Counted from the stretch's first letter, positions 46,805 through 56,814 are shown. The stretch: DNA of 64,000 bases from Phenylobacterium sp. (GCF_022402485.1 NZ_JAKRSA010000020.1:62001-126000); one strand, 5' to 3'. Translations and numbers: made by a program. Notes: generated by a model from the letters alone, not told the origin.

Positions 46805-48486
46805 GCCTGTTGGGTGACGGCCGGCTGAGCCTGAAAGGGGCGCTGCTCCTGCTGGCGGCAGCCCTGGTGATCCTGGCACCGGGCATCACAGGACTGCCCC
46901 CGGTGGACCGCGACGAGTCCCGCTATGCCGTGGCGACCACTCAGATGCTGGCCAGTGGCGACTATGTGGATATCCGCTTCCAGGAGCAGCCCCGTTACCT
47001 GCAACCGGCGGGGGTCTACTGGCTGCAGGCCCTCAGTGTGGCCACCTTCACCGACCCCGAAGCGCGGCAGATCTGGGCCTACCGTGTCCCCTCGCTGACC
47101 GGTGCCCTGGCGGCCGTCCTGGTCACGGGGGTGATGACCAGCCTGTGGTTCGGCTCCTGGGCGGGCTTGCTGGCGGGGCTGCTGCTGGCGTCTTGCATGG
47201 CCTTGGGGTTTGAGGCGCGGATCGCCAAGACCGACGCGGCTTTGCTGGCGGCGGTGACGGTCGCCCAGTTCGCCTTCATGCGGGTCTATACCGGTGCGGC
47301 CAGAACCCGCTGGCCGGCCCTGGTGTTCTGGATCGCCCTTGGGGTCGGCGGAATGCTGAAGGGCCCCATCATCCTGCTGGTGGTCGGGGGCGCGGCTCTG
47401 GCTCTGGCGGCCTGGGATCGGAGTCTTGCCCGACTCAAGCCCCTTCAACCGCTCTGGGGGCTGCCACTGGCCTTGGCGATCGCCGCCCCCTGGTATGTGG
47501 CGATCGGCCTGGCCACCGACGGCGACTTCTTCCGCGTGGCGATCGGCGGCAACCTTCTGCACAAGGTTGGGGTCAGCCAGCAGTCCCATGGGGGCCCTGT
47601 CGGCTACCACCTGATGGGGTTCGCCTTGACCTTCTGGCCAGGGGCCCTGTTGGCAGCGCTTGCCATGCCATTCGCCTGGCGGGAACGGGCGCGTCCTGAA
47701 ATCCGGTTCCTGATCTGCTGGATCATTCCAGCCTGGCTGGTGTTCGAATTCGTCTCCACCAAGCTGCCGCATTATGTGATGCCGATGTTTCCGGCGGTGG
47801 CCGCCCTGACCGCAGCGGCGATCACATCGACGACGGGGCTTGCCCCCGCCCGGTGGCAGAAGGCTTTGTTTGCCGCGTTCTTCGTCCTTTGGCTGGCGGT
47901 GAGTCTGTTGGTGATCCTGCTGGCACCGGGCGGGATCTGGTATTTTGAGAACCGGCTGGAGCCGGTGGCCATCCTGTTGAGCGTCGCGGCGCTCGGGGCG
48001 CTCGGGGTGATGACCTGGCGGGTCTTCGCCGGGCGTTCGGACCAAGCGGTCCTGGCCGGCGCGGTGGCCGCTGGGCTTGTGTCACTCAATACCTATGGCC
48101 TGACCCTGCCGCGCCTGGAGGCCCTCTGGCTGAGTCCTCAGATCGCCCAGGCCGCCCGGAGCGTGGTGCCGGCCTGCGACCAGCCGATCATTGTCAGCGC
48201 GCCCTACCATGAGCCCAGCCTGGTATTCCTGAATGGTCCAACCTTCACCCGCATGACCGCCACGCCGGAGCAGGCGGCCGACGCCTTGCAGGCTGCCGGG
48301 ACCTGTGGTGTGGCCGTCATTGGTGCCCCCCAGCGGGAGGGGTTCCTTCGCCGGGCCGCAGAGCTCGGGCTGTCGCCGGAAAAGGTCAGCGCCGTGGGCG
48401 GTCAGAACTATTCCGACGGCGAGGATCTCGACCTGACCCTTTTCGTCAACCTGCCCGCTGCGGCGGAGGGGCCCGTTGCCCCCTGA
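46801..48486 (+). CDS. GT39/ArnT-like integral membrane glycosyltransferase
   Basis: PPVDRDESRYAVATTQMLASGDYVDIRFQEQPRYLQPAGVYWLQAL; multiple TMs; HYVMPMFPAVAAL. Confidence 0.93.
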   Translation: MSLLGDGRLSLKGALLLLAAALVILAPGITGLPPVDRDESRYAVATTQMLASGDYVDIRFQEQPRYLQPAGVYWLQALSVATFTDPEARQIWAYRVPSLTGALAAVLVTGVMTSLWFGSWAGLLAGLLLASCMALGFEARIAKTDAALLAAVTVAQFAFMRVYTGAARTRWPALVFWIALGVGGMLKGPIILLVVGGAALALAAWDRSLARLKPLQPLWGLPLALAIAAPWYVAIGLATDGDFFRVAIGGNLLHKVGVSQQSHGGPVGYHLMGFALTFWPGALLAALAMPFAWRERARPEIRFLICWIIPAWLVFEFVSTKLPHYVMPMFPAVAALTAAAITSTTGLAPARWQKALFAAFFVLWLAVSLLVILLAPGGIWYFENRLEPVAILLSVAALGALGVMTWRVFAGRSDQAVLAGAVAAGLVSLNTYGLTLPRLEALWLSPQIAQAARSVVPACDQPIIVSAPYHEPSLVFLNGPTFTRMTATPEQAADALQAAGTCGVAVIGAPQREGFLRRAAELGLSPEKVSAVGGQNYSDGEDLDLTLFVNLPAAAEGPVAP

Positions 48487-49153
48487 GCCCGCCCCCGGGC
48501 GCCGGGGGGCAATGGTCGCCATTGGCGTCCTGTCCCTGGTGACCCTGCTGGGATTTACAGCCCCCCTGTTGCCGCTGGGGGATGCCGAGGCCCTGGCCCA
48601 GACGGTGGATGCCATGGGCGAGGGGCCCTTGGCACCCCTGATCGGTATTGTCGCCTTCGCCGGCCTGGCCAGCCTCGGGGCACCCCAGTTCGTGCTGATC
48701 ACCGCCCTGGTTCTGGTGTTCGGACCCTGGGCGGGCTTCGCCTATAGCTGGATCGGCAAGATGATCGCCTGCAGCCTGGGCTTTCTGGTCGGGCGGCGTT
48801 TTGGGGCCCGCCTGCTCCTGCAACACCAGTCCCAGTCCATCGCCGCCCTGATGATGGGGCTGGCCAAGCGGGGCTTCTGGGTCAGTGCGGGGATTCGGCT
48901 GGCACCCACCGTCCCATCCGTGATGGTCAATATCGCCGCCGGCGCGACCCCCATGGGGTATTGGCCGTTCATAGCGGGGGCAGGTATCGGCAGCCTGCCC
49001 AAGATGGCGCTGATGGTGTTTGGCGGGGCGGCCGCGATCGAGGCCCTGCGGACCGGGGACCCCCGCGCCTGGGCGGCTGTCGGCTTGGCCCTGGCCCTGA
49101 TGCTGGCCCTCTTCCTGGCGGTGCGGGTCTGGCGGCGCAGGCTGTCGTCCTGA
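48476..49153 (+). CDS. TVP38/TMEM64 (DedA/VTT) family membrane protein
   Basis: GAPQFVLITALVLVFGPWAGFAYSWIGKMIACSLGFLVGRRFG; AGIRLAPTVPSVMVNIAAG. Confidence 0.88.
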   Translation: MPPEPAPGRRGAMVAIGVLSLVTLLGFTAPLLPLGDAEALAQTVDAMGEGPLAPLIGIVAFAGLASLGAPQFVLITALVLVFGPWAGFAYSWIGKMIACSLGFLVGRRFGARLLLQHQSQSIAALMMGLAKRGFWVSAGIRLAPTVPSVMVNIAAGATPMGYWPFIAGAGIGSLPKMALMVFGGAAAIEALRTGDPRAWAAVGLALALMLALFLAVRVWRRRLSS

Positions 49154-49198
49154 TCCCGCAGCTTTGCATCTGGGTCCAGTAGTCCGTAAGTCTTACCC

Positions 49199-49678
49199 AT
49201 GAGCGTCGCCTTCACCCGCGAGGAAGACTACGAGTCTCAGGCCGCCGACCTGCCAGACCGTCCGATTTCTCCTCATCCGAACCTGGTCACCGCGACGGGT
49301 CTCGCCGCCATTGAGGCGCAGCTGGCCCTGGCCCGCGCTGCCTATACCGCAGCCCAGCAGCAGGGGGGCGTCAGTGGGGATCGCACCGCCATGGCCCGGG
49401 CCACCCGCGACCTGCGCTACTGGTCAGCCCGCAGGGGGAGCGCCCAGCTCACCGAGCCAACGCTTGAGCCTGACAAGGTGCAGTTTGGCCGGACCGTCGA
49501 CCTGGAGCGCGAGGATGGTCGCCGGCAGACCTTTCGGATCGTGGGCGAGGACGAGGCCGAGCCGGGGCAGGGCAGTGTGTCCTATGTTTCCCCTATCGCC
49601 CGGGCGCTGATGGGGAGGTCGGTCGGGGAGCTGGCTCTGGTCAATGGCGGCGAGGTCGAGATCCTGGCTGTGCGCTGA
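49199..49678 (+). CDS. GreA/GreB family elongation factor
   Basis: ISPHPNLVTATGLAAIEAQL; FRIVGEDEAEPGQGSVSYVSPIARALMGRSVGE. Confidence 0.92.
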   Translation: MSVAFTREEDYESQAADLPDRPISPHPNLVTATGLAAIEAQLALARAAYTAAQQQGGVSGDRTAMARATRDLRYWSARRGSAQLTEPTLEPDKVQFGRTVDLEREDGRRQTFRIVGEDEAEPGQGSVSYVSPIARALMGRSVGELALVNGGEVEILAVR

Positions 49679-49760
49679 GCAGCCTTTGCGCGGCGAAAGG
49701 CCTGTTTTCACCCTGTGTCTGATGATAACGCTCGAGCTTGTTCCATACCGAGAGACCATC

Positions 49761-50120
49761 ATGAAGATGCTTCCTTTGGGCCTGGCCGCCCTGTTCCTCA
49801 TGGCCGCCGCGCCCGCCGTGGCCGGGGACCAGGACTTCACCCTGGCCAACGGCACGGGCTATACCATCGAGCAGGTCTATGTGGCCGCCAGCCGGTCCGA
49901 CAACTGGGAAGAAGACGTCATGGGCAGAGATGTCCTGGCCAACGGCGAAGAGGTCGACATCCTGTTCGACGCCGCTGAGGGCGAGTGCAACTTCGACCTG
50001 AAGGTCGTCTATGACGATGGCGAGGAAGCCACGTGGTCTCGCCTGAATCTCTGCGCGATCTCGACCGTCTCGATCTACTACAACCGCGCGACGGGCCGGA
50101 CCTGGGCCGAGACCGAATGA
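49761..50120 (+). CDS. Small exported protein of unknown function
   Basis: Signal peptide MKMLPLGLAALFLMAAAPAVAG; FTLANGTGYTIEQVYVAASRSDNWEEDVMGRDVLANGEEVDI, two Cys. Confidence 0.8.
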   Translation: MKMLPLGLAALFLMAAAPAVAGDQDFTLANGTGYTIEQVYVAASRSDNWEEDVMGRDVLANGEEVDILFDAAEGECNFDLKVVYDDGEEATWSRLNLCAISTVSIYYNRATGRTWAETE

Positions 50121-50206
50121 TGTCGGGCCCCGGCCCCGCCAGTCCTTTGGCGAGGCCGGGCTTGAACAACCTTTGGGGGCTGGCGATCTGCTGCACGCCG
50201 GCTTGC

Positions 50207-50225
50207 AATGTTATACCGTAACATT
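50207..50225. promoter_or_regulatory. Zur-box-like palindrome
   Basis: AATGTTATACCGTAACATT; perfect AATGTTA-N5-TAACATT dyad, close to the recalled Zur consensus AATGTTATA-N-TATAACATT. Confidence 0.6.
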
Positions 50226-50243
50226 CTAGATGCTCCATCGGTG

Positions 50244-50549
50244 ATGGAGACGGGAATGGCCACTAACCGCAACGGTAAGGCAGGCGCTGGGTCGCTCTGC
50301 GGGCACGACGCCCAGCGCCTGATAGAGGGCGCAGAACGCCAGGACTTCGATCGGGCGCGGCAGGTCATCGACGCGGCGCTGGCCGAGGCTGAGCGGCAGT
50401 GGATTCCCCTCGGTGCCACGGCTCAAGCCCTGGCTTTTGCCCTGGGTGACCTGACAAGCCGGGCGGGACGCGCAGCGGAGATGGCTGCCGCTTTGGAACT
50501 GGCCGCCGCCCAGCTGCGCGCTCAACCACGCCAGCCTGGTCCGCATTGA
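50244..50549 (+). CDS. Small hypothetical protein
   Basis: In-frame ATG 50244 downstream of the palindrome; METGMATNRNGKAGAGSLCGHDAQRLIEGAERQ; ends 28 bp before the ADH gene. Confidence 0.6.
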   Translation: METGMATNRNGKAGAGSLCGHDAQRLIEGAERQDFDRARQVIDAALAEAERQWIPLGATAQALAFALGDLTSRAGRAAEMAAALELAAAQLRAQPRQPGPH

Positions 50550-50577
50550 AATAACAAAATAATTTTGGGGAGATACC

Positions 50578-51735
50578 ATGCTTGCTAGACAGACCTTCCA
50601 GATCCGCCCGCTGCCCACCCTGTTCTTCGGGGTGGATTCGAGCCTGGATCTTGCCACCCATGTGAAGGCCCTGGGCCGGACTGGGGCGCTGATCGTCACC
50701 GACAAGGGCCTGATGGCCAGCGGCGCGGCGAGCGCCCTGTTGGACAAGCTGGTGGCGGACGGCGTGCAGGTGGAGGTGTTCGATGGGGTGTCGGCCAATC
50801 CCACGGACGAGAATGTCGAGGCTGGTGCCCTTCGGCTACGCGCCCTGGGCCATGCGGTTGTGGTCGCCCTTGGCGGCGGCTCGTCCATGGACTGCGGCAA
50901 GGCCATCGCGCTGCTCGCCACAAATGGCGACAAGGTCACCGATCTGCAGACCCGTGGGCCGAAGGCGCCTGGCGTGCCGGTGATCGCCGTGGCGACCACG
51001 GCCGGTACCGGGTCTGAGACCAACTCGGCCTGCGTGATCACCAACACTGCCCTGGGCCGCAAGACCTATGTCATGCATCCGAGCATCGTGCCGGTGGTGT
51101 CGGTGCTGGACCCCAAGTTGACCCTGGGTCTGCCTCGCTATCCGACCGCGACCTGCGGCTTCGATGTCCTGACCCATGCCATTGAGGCCTTCACCTCCAA
51201 CCGCACCACCCCCTATTCGGACGCCGTGGCCCTCGGGGCCATCCAGCTGGTCGCCCGCCATGTGCGCAAGGTGGTGGAGGACGGCTCGGACCTGGAGGCC
51301 CGCTCGCAGATGCTGCTGGCCTCGAGCATGGCCGCCATCGCCTTCAACGTTTCGGGTCTTGGTGCGGCTCACGGGACCGGCCATGCCCTGTCGGCGCGGC
51401 TGAACGCCGCCCACGGCCAGACCCTGGCCACCATGCTGCCCCACGTCATGGCCTATAATCTGGATGTCTGCGCCGCCAAGTATGCCCAGGTGGCCGAGGC
51501 CCTGGGGGCCGGCAAGCCCGGGGCTTCTGTGGAAGCCCAGGCCCAGGCCGCCATCGACGCCGTTGTCAGCCTGCGCGAGGACATCGGCATCAACCGGTCG
51601 ATCCGCGACCTGGGGGGCACAGATGACCTGCTGGCGCTGCTGGTGGGCGATGCCCTGGCCGATGGGGTGAACCTGAGCAACGCCCGTCCGGTGGACGCGG
51701 CAGCCATTGAGGCCCTCTACAAGGCCGCCTGGTAG
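50578..51735 (+). CDS. Iron-containing alcohol dehydrogenase
   Basis: ALGGGSSMDCGKAIAL, TTAGTGSETNSACVI, CGFDVLTHAIEAFTS, AAHGTGHALSARLNAAHGQ. Confidence 0.95.
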   Translation: MLARQTFQIRPLPTLFFGVDSSLDLATHVKALGRTGALIVTDKGLMASGAASALLDKLVADGVQVEVFDGVSANPTDENVEAGALRLRALGHAVVVALGGGSSMDCGKAIALLATNGDKVTDLQTRGPKAPGVPVIAVATTAGTGSETNSACVITNTALGRKTYVMHPSIVPVVSVLDPKLTLGLPRYPTATCGFDVLTHAIEAFTSNRTTPYSDAVALGAIQLVARHVRKVVEDGSDLEARSQMLLASSMAAIAFNVSGLGAAHGTGHALSARLNAAHGQTLATMLPHVMAYNLDVCAAKYAQVAEALGAGKPGASVEAQAQAAIDAVVSLREDIGINRSIRDLGGTDDLLALLVGDALADGVNLSNARPVDAAAIEALYKAAW

Positions 51736-52052
51736 TCGGCGTCAGGGGCGGTCTCGTCGGACGGCTGCGGCGGTCAGGTCTGCGATCTGCCGCAGCCTCA
51801 GGCGATCGTCTGAGAGCTCAAGGGGGGCGACGGTCTCCTGATTGGCGTCCCAAGTCTGCGCCGATCAGGGTCCGGGCGGCGTCCGGCTCCAGCATATGTT
51901 CTGATCTGGCATAGGGCGCATGGGCCTTGCCGCAGTTGGCGTCGCGCAGCAAGCTAGCCGCTGCACCCAATGACCGTATAGACCCATACAGTCATACTCC
52001 CGGCTTTCGGGCGAGACATCGCCGGGGCCGCGCCGGCTCAAGGACATTTTCC

Positions 52053-53036
52053 ATGACCCTCACCCGTCAGATCCATCTCGTGCGCCGGCCCCAGGGGGTA
52101 CCCACCCTGGACGACTTCGCCCTTGTGGAGGTGCCAGTGGCCGATGCTGGGGAAGGCCAGGTGCAGGTCGAGGCCCTGATGATGTCGGTGGATCCCTATA
52201 TGCGCCCGCGGCTGGATGCCGATCAGCCACTCAACGCGCCCCTGCTGGGCGGGGGCATCGGCCGGATCGTCCAGTCTCATCACCCCCGGTTCGCCGTGGG
52301 CGATCTGGTGCGTCATGGGGCAGGCTTCCAGGCGAGGTTTCTGTCCGAGGGCAAGGGCCTGTCGGTGCTGAAGCGCGATCCAGCCCTGCCCCTTAGCGTC
52401 TATCTCCATGCCCTCGGTGCCACGGGCATCACCGCCTATGGCGGCCTGCTGGAAACCGGAGCGCTCAAGGACGGGGAGCAGGTCTTCATCTCCACCGCCG
52501 CCGGCGCCGTGGGTTCGGTGGCCGCCCAGATCGCCAAGATCAAAGGGTGCTATGTGGTCGGCTCCACCGGGGCCGATGACAAGGCCGCCTGGTTGCGCGA
52601 CGAGGTCGGTCTGGACGCGGTGATCAATTACAAGACCCAGGACCTGGCCCAGGCCCTGAAAGACGCGACTCCCCAAGGCATCGATGTCTATTTTGAGAAC
52701 GTAGGCGGAGCCCACCTCGACGCAGTCCTGCCGCGCATGAATGTCCGCGGCCGCATCCCGGTCTGTGGCATGATCTCTACCTATAACGGGGGCGGCGAGG
52801 GGGTGAAGAACCTGTTCAACCTCATCTATGGCCGCATCCGCATGGAGGGCTTCGTGGCCAGCGACTTTGGCCATCTGAACGCAGCTTTCCTGGCCGACAT
52901 GACAGGCTGGCTGAAGGACGGACGGGTGAAGTACCAGGAGACCATATTGGAGGGGTTTGAGCGCGCCCCTGAGGGCCTGATCGGCCTGTTCTCCGGCGTC
53001 AACAGCGGCAAGATGCTCATCCACATAGCCGATTAG
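52053..53036 (+). CDS. NADP-dependent MDR-family oxidoreductase (CurA-like)
   Basis: QIHLVRRPQGVPTLDDFALVEVPV, MSVDPYMRPRLD, GATGITAYGGLLE, YFENVGGAHLDAVLPRMN. Confidence 0.94.
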   Translation: MTLTRQIHLVRRPQGVPTLDDFALVEVPVADAGEGQVQVEALMMSVDPYMRPRLDADQPLNAPLLGGGIGRIVQSHHPRFAVGDLVRHGAGFQARFLSEGKGLSVLKRDPALPLSVYLHALGATGITAYGGLLETGALKDGEQVFISTAAGAVGSVAAQIAKIKGCYVVGSTGADDKAAWLRDEVGLDAVINYKTQDLAQALKDATPQGIDVYFENVGGAHLDAVLPRMNVRGRIPVCGMISTYNGGGEGVKNLFNLIYGRIRMEGFVASDFGHLNAAFLADMTGWLKDGRVKYQETILEGFERAPEGLIGLFSGVNSGKMLIHIAD

Positions 53037-53117
53037 GGCTGATTGGGGCTCGCAGCAGCCCGTCGCAGGCCTTCATTCCAGAACAAACACCACACCTAAA
53101 TCCTTGGGAGACCCCAG

Positions 53118-54260
53118 ATGACTTTCGACATGAACACCACCGGCCTGCAGCTGCGATCCCTGGTGAAATCCAGCGGAGAGCTGGAACTGTCCCTGGCCCG
53201 CGTGCCGGTTCAGCCGCCAGCGGCCGGCGAGGTTCTGGTGCGAATCGAAGGTTCGCCGATCAACCCCTCTGACCTTGGCCTGCTGGTGAGCGCGGCCGAT
53301 ATGAGCCAGGCCAAGGCCAGCGGCACGGCAGAAAGCCCCGTGATCACTGCGCCGATCCCCGCGGCCTATCTGAAGGCCATGGCTGCGCGGCTGGACGAGT
53401 CTATGCCTGTGGGCAATGAGGGAGCCGGCGTGGTGGTGGCGGCCGGGGAGGGGGCTGAGGCTCTGATCGGCAAGACCGTCGCCATCCTGGGCGGGGCCAT
53501 GTACGCCGAGTACCGCACTCTGCGGGCCGCCGACTGCCTGCTGCTGCCCGATGATGTGACGCCAGCTGAAGGCGCGTCATGCTTCGTCAACCCGCTCACC
53601 GCCCTGGGGATGGTCGAGACCATGCGCCGGGAGGGCCATACCGCCCTGGTCCATACGGCGGCGGCCTCGAACCTCGGTCAGATGCTGAACCGTCTCTGCC
53701 TCAAGGATGGGGTGGCGCTGGTGAACATCGTCCGCAACCAGGCCCAGGCTGATCTCCTGCGCAGCCAGGGGGCCGTCCATGTCCTGGACAGCACCGCGCC
53801 GAACTTTGGCGAAGAGCTGGTTGAAGCCCTGGTGACCACGGGCGCGACGCTTGCCTTTGACGCCATCGGCGGCGGCCGGCTGGTGGGTCAGATTCTCACC
53901 GCCATGGAGGTGGCTGCCAATCGTAAGGCCACCGAGTACAGCCGCTATGGCTCGACGACCTACAAGCAGGCCTACATCTATGGCGGCCTCGACACCCGCC
54001 CCACCGAATTGAACCGGGGCTTTGGCATGTCCTGGGGGGTCGGGGGCTGGCTGCTGACGCCGTTCCTGATGAAGATCGGCGGCGAAGCTGCTCAAGCCCT
54101 GCGCCAGCGTGTGGCCTCGGAGCTGAAGACCACCTTTGCCAGCCACTACACCGCCGAGATCTCCCTGGCTGAGGCCCTGCAGCTGGACATCCTCGCGGCC
54201 TATAACCGCCGGGCGACCGGGGAAAAGTACCTGATCAATCCCAGCAAGACGGCCAGCTGA
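53118..54260 (+). CDS. Zinc-binding-dehydrogenase-family (MDR) oxidoreductase
   Basis: VLVRIEGSPINPSDLGLL, VGNEGAGVVVAAGEGAEAL, HTAAASNLGQMLNRLC, AFDAIGGGRL. Confidence 0.92.
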   Translation: MTFDMNTTGLQLRSLVKSSGELELSLARVPVQPPAAGEVLVRIEGSPINPSDLGLLVSAADMSQAKASGTAESPVITAPIPAAYLKAMAARLDESMPVGNEGAGVVVAAGEGAEALIGKTVAILGGAMYAEYRTLRAADCLLLPDDVTPAEGASCFVNPLTALGMVETMRREGHTALVHTAAASNLGQMLNRLCLKDGVALVNIVRNQAQADLLRSQGAVHVLDSTAPNFGEELVEALVTTGATLAFDAIGGGRLVGQILTAMEVAANRKATEYSRYGSTTYKQAYIYGGLDTRPTELNRGFGMSWGVGGWLLTPFLMKIGGEAAQALRQRVASELKTTFASHYTAEISLAEALQLDILAAYNRRATGEKYLINPSKTAS

Positions 54261-54381
54261 GTTTGAGCGGCCCCCCGCCGGTCCATGGGCGTCAAGGGTT
54301 CAGTCCCTCGGCGCACAGGATCGGCGGGCGTCGCCCGCATCGAGCAGGTCCACGCCATGGCGCGTTTCGGATGAAGAGGTG

Positions 54382-54455
54382 TGGAGGCCTGGCCCGGAAT
54401 CGAACCGGGGTGCACGGATTTGCAATCCGCTGCGTAACCACTCCGCCACCAGGCC
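54382..54455 (-). tRNA. tRNA-Cys (GCA), CCA encoded
   Basis: Minus strand GGCCTGGTGGCGGAGTGGTTACGCAGCGGATTGCAAATCCGTGCACCCCGGTTCGATTCCGGGCCAGGCCTCCA; complete cloverleaf, anticodon GCA in loop TTGCAAA. Confidence 0.97.
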
Positions 54456-54612
54456 ATCCGGTCGACGCTTCCTTTTCAGGCGCGCCGTCTTGTGCGGAGG
54501 CGGATCGCTAACAGAACCGCCGCCTCGCGGCAATCTCTCTTGCGGCGGGTGATTGCGCTTCAGTCCGGGCCGGACCTATAAGCGCGCTTCACCTGCACCG
54601 TCCCGAGGTCAC

Positions 54613-55182
54613 ATGGTCGACTTCTCCGCCGCCCGCCTGAACATGGTCGACAGCCAGGTCCGGACCAATGATGTCACAGACCTCAGGGTCCAGGACGCCA
54701 TGCGTGCGATCGCCCGGGAGAACCTGCTGCCGCCAGGTCGCGCTTTCCTGGCCTATGCTGATGCCGAGGTCCCCTACGCCCCGGGTCGCGCCCTGCTGGC
54801 GCCTCGGGATGTGGCCAAGCTGCTGCATGCCCTGGCGGTCACGCCGGGTCAGAAGGCCCTGGCCATTGCTGCCCCCTATGGCGCGGCGGTTCTCGAACAT
54901 GCCGGACTCGAGGTCGAACGCCTGGATGGGGAAGATCTCAGCTCGCCCAAGGCCAGTGCCTATGACGTGATCATCTGCGAAGGTGCTGTGGCAAAGACTC
55001 CCGAGGCCTGGACCTCAGCCCTCGCGCAGGGGGGACGGCTGGCCCTGGTCGAGCGCATGGGGCCAGTGGGCAAGGCTGTGATCTATACCCAAAGCCCCAC
55101 GGGGCTGGCGCGGCGGGAAATATTTGACGCCACCCCAAGTTATCTCGGCGGCTTTGAGCCTGAGCAAGGATTTGCCTTCTAA
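54613..55182 (+). CDS. Protein-L-isoaspartate O-methyltransferase-like protein
   Basis: MVDFSAARLNMVDSQVRTNDVTDLRVQDAMRAIAREN; PGRALLAPRDVAKLLHAL. Confidence 0.88.
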   Translation: MVDFSAARLNMVDSQVRTNDVTDLRVQDAMRAIARENLLPPGRAFLAYADAEVPYAPGRALLAPRDVAKLLHALAVTPGQKALAIAAPYGAAVLEHAGLEVERLDGEDLSSPKASAYDVIICEGAVAKTPEAWTSALAQGGRLALVERMGPVGKAVIYTQSPTGLARREIFDATPSYLGGFEPEQGFAF

Positions 55183-55305
55183 GGTGCGCTGAAATGCGCG
55201 CGGAAGTCGCGTGTGAAAAAAGCTTAAGGTTACGCCCCCTGGCCGAGTTCAGAACAGAGGGCCATATAGGGCGTAGAGCTACATCGCCTTAGTCGGGGAC
55301 TACGT

Positions 55306-56814
55306 ATGTTCATCAGCCGTCGCGGAGCCTTGCTCGCCGCCGTATTCAGTGCGGGCCTGTCCCTGGGAGGCCCCGCAGCGGCCGACACCCTGGCCGACGC
55401 CCTGGCGCTCGCCTATGAGACCAATCCGGTACTGCAGGCTCAGCGGGCCTCCCTTCGCGCCCTGGATGAGAACGTGGTCCAGGCCCGGGCCGGATGGCGG
55501 CCCTCGATCAGCGCCTCGGCTTCCGGCACCTATAGCGAAACCCGCACACCGGGGGCGGGTGGACCCGTCGATCTGAATGGTGATGGAATCCCGGACGGAG
55601 TCGCCGCGGGCGGCATTGATGAGCGCAATTCGGCCAATGCCGGCTTTGCCCTGAACCAGCCGATCTGGACGGGTGGACGAGTTGGGTCGGCGGTGTCTGC
55701 TGCCCGGGCCGATATTCTGGCGGGACAGGAAAACCTGCGGCGCATTGAAGCCGAGGTTCTGGGCGACGTCATCGTGGCCTATGTGGATGTGCGCCGCGAC
55801 CAGGAAGCCCTTCGAATCCGACAGAACAACGTCCAGGTCCTGACCCGGCAACTGGAAGAGACCGACGCCCGATTTGAAGTTGGTGAGATCACCCGCACCG
55901 ACGTGGCCCAGGCCCAGGCCCGCCTGGCGGCTGCCGAGGCCCAGCTGCGCTCGGCCGAGGCCGGTCTGGCCATCAGCCGCGCTGAGTATGCCGCCGTAGT
56001 AGGGCAGAACCCGGGGGATCTCGACCCTGAACCCCCCTTGGCCACGATCCTGCCCCCTTCGGTCGAGCAGGCCTATGAGGCCGCCGAGCAGAACAACCCG
56101 CAGGTTCGTCAGGCGATCTATGCCGCCCAGGCCGCCGCTGCCCGGGTTTCTGCCGCCCGCGCCGATCGCATGCCGAATCTGTCGCTGAGCGGCACGGTGG
56201 GCTGGAGTGGTCTGGCCGATCCGTTTGAGCCTTCTGACTATTCCCGCAATGTCACCGGTCGGGCGACCTTGACCGTGCCGATCTTCACCGGGGGCCTGAA
56301 CAATTCCCGAGTCCGGGCGGCGCGGGAGCGTGAAACCGCCAGCGAGCAGTCAGTGGAGCAGGCCCGTCGGATTGCCCAGCAGAGTGTCACCCGCGCCTGG
56401 AGCCAGCTCCTGGCGGCCCGCGCCAATATCGGTTCCACCGATGTTCAGGTCCGCGCGGCCCGAATCGCCGCCGAAGGTGTGCGTCAGGAGCAGCAGGTGG
56501 GCTTGCGCACCACCATCGACGTGCTGAACGCCGAGCAGGAGCTGCGGGCGGCTGAGCTGGCCCAGATTTCGGCCCGGCGCGACGAGTATGTCGCCTCCGC
56601 CGCGGTACTTTCGGCCGTCGGACGTCTGGATGCCGCCAATTTGGCACCGGAACTGACCCCCTATGATCCCCAGGCCAATGGCCGCTCCCTGCGCTACACC
56701 TGGGGCTGGACCCCTTGGGAGGAACCGATCGGCCTGGTCGACTCGGTTTTCGTCCCTCAGGCGACGGAACTGGATCGTTCGGCACCGGTGAGCCCTGTCA
56801 GCACCGCGCAATAG
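55306..56814 (+). CDS. tolC: TolC family type I secretion outer membrane protein
   Basis: LADALALAYETNPVLQAQRASLRALDENVVQARAGWRPSISASASG; NVQVLTRQLEETDARFEVGEITRTDVAQAQARLAAAEAQL. Confidence 0.95.
   Translation: MFISRRGALLAAVFSAGLSLGGPAAADTLADALALAYETNPVLQAQRASLRALDENVVQARAGWRPSISASASGTYSETRTPGAGGPVDLNGDGIPDGVAAGGIDERNSANAGFALNQPIWTGGRVGSAVSAARADILAGQENLRRIEAEVLGDVIVAYVDVRRDQEALRIRQNNVQVLTRQLEETDARFEVGEITRTDVAQAQARLAAAEAQLRSAEAGLAISRAEYAAVVGQNPGDLDPEPPLATILPPSVEQAYEAAEQNNPQVRQAIYAAQAAAARVSAARADRMPNLSLSGTVGWSGLADPFEPSDYSRNVTGRATLTVPIFTGGLNNSRVRAARERETASEQSVEQARRIAQQSVTRAWSQLLAARANIGSTDVQVRAARIAAEGVRQEQQVGLRTTIDVLNAEQELRAAELAQISARRDEYVASAAVLSAVGRLDAANLAPELTPYDPQANGRSLRYTWGWTPWEEPIGLVDSVFVPQATELDRSAPVSPVSTAQ

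Noticed and set aside
46636-48045. 469-aa minus-strand ORF opposite GT39
   Set aside because: Gln/Arg/Gly-rich shadow ORF lacking motifs; the plus strand encodes clear TM glycosyltransferase.
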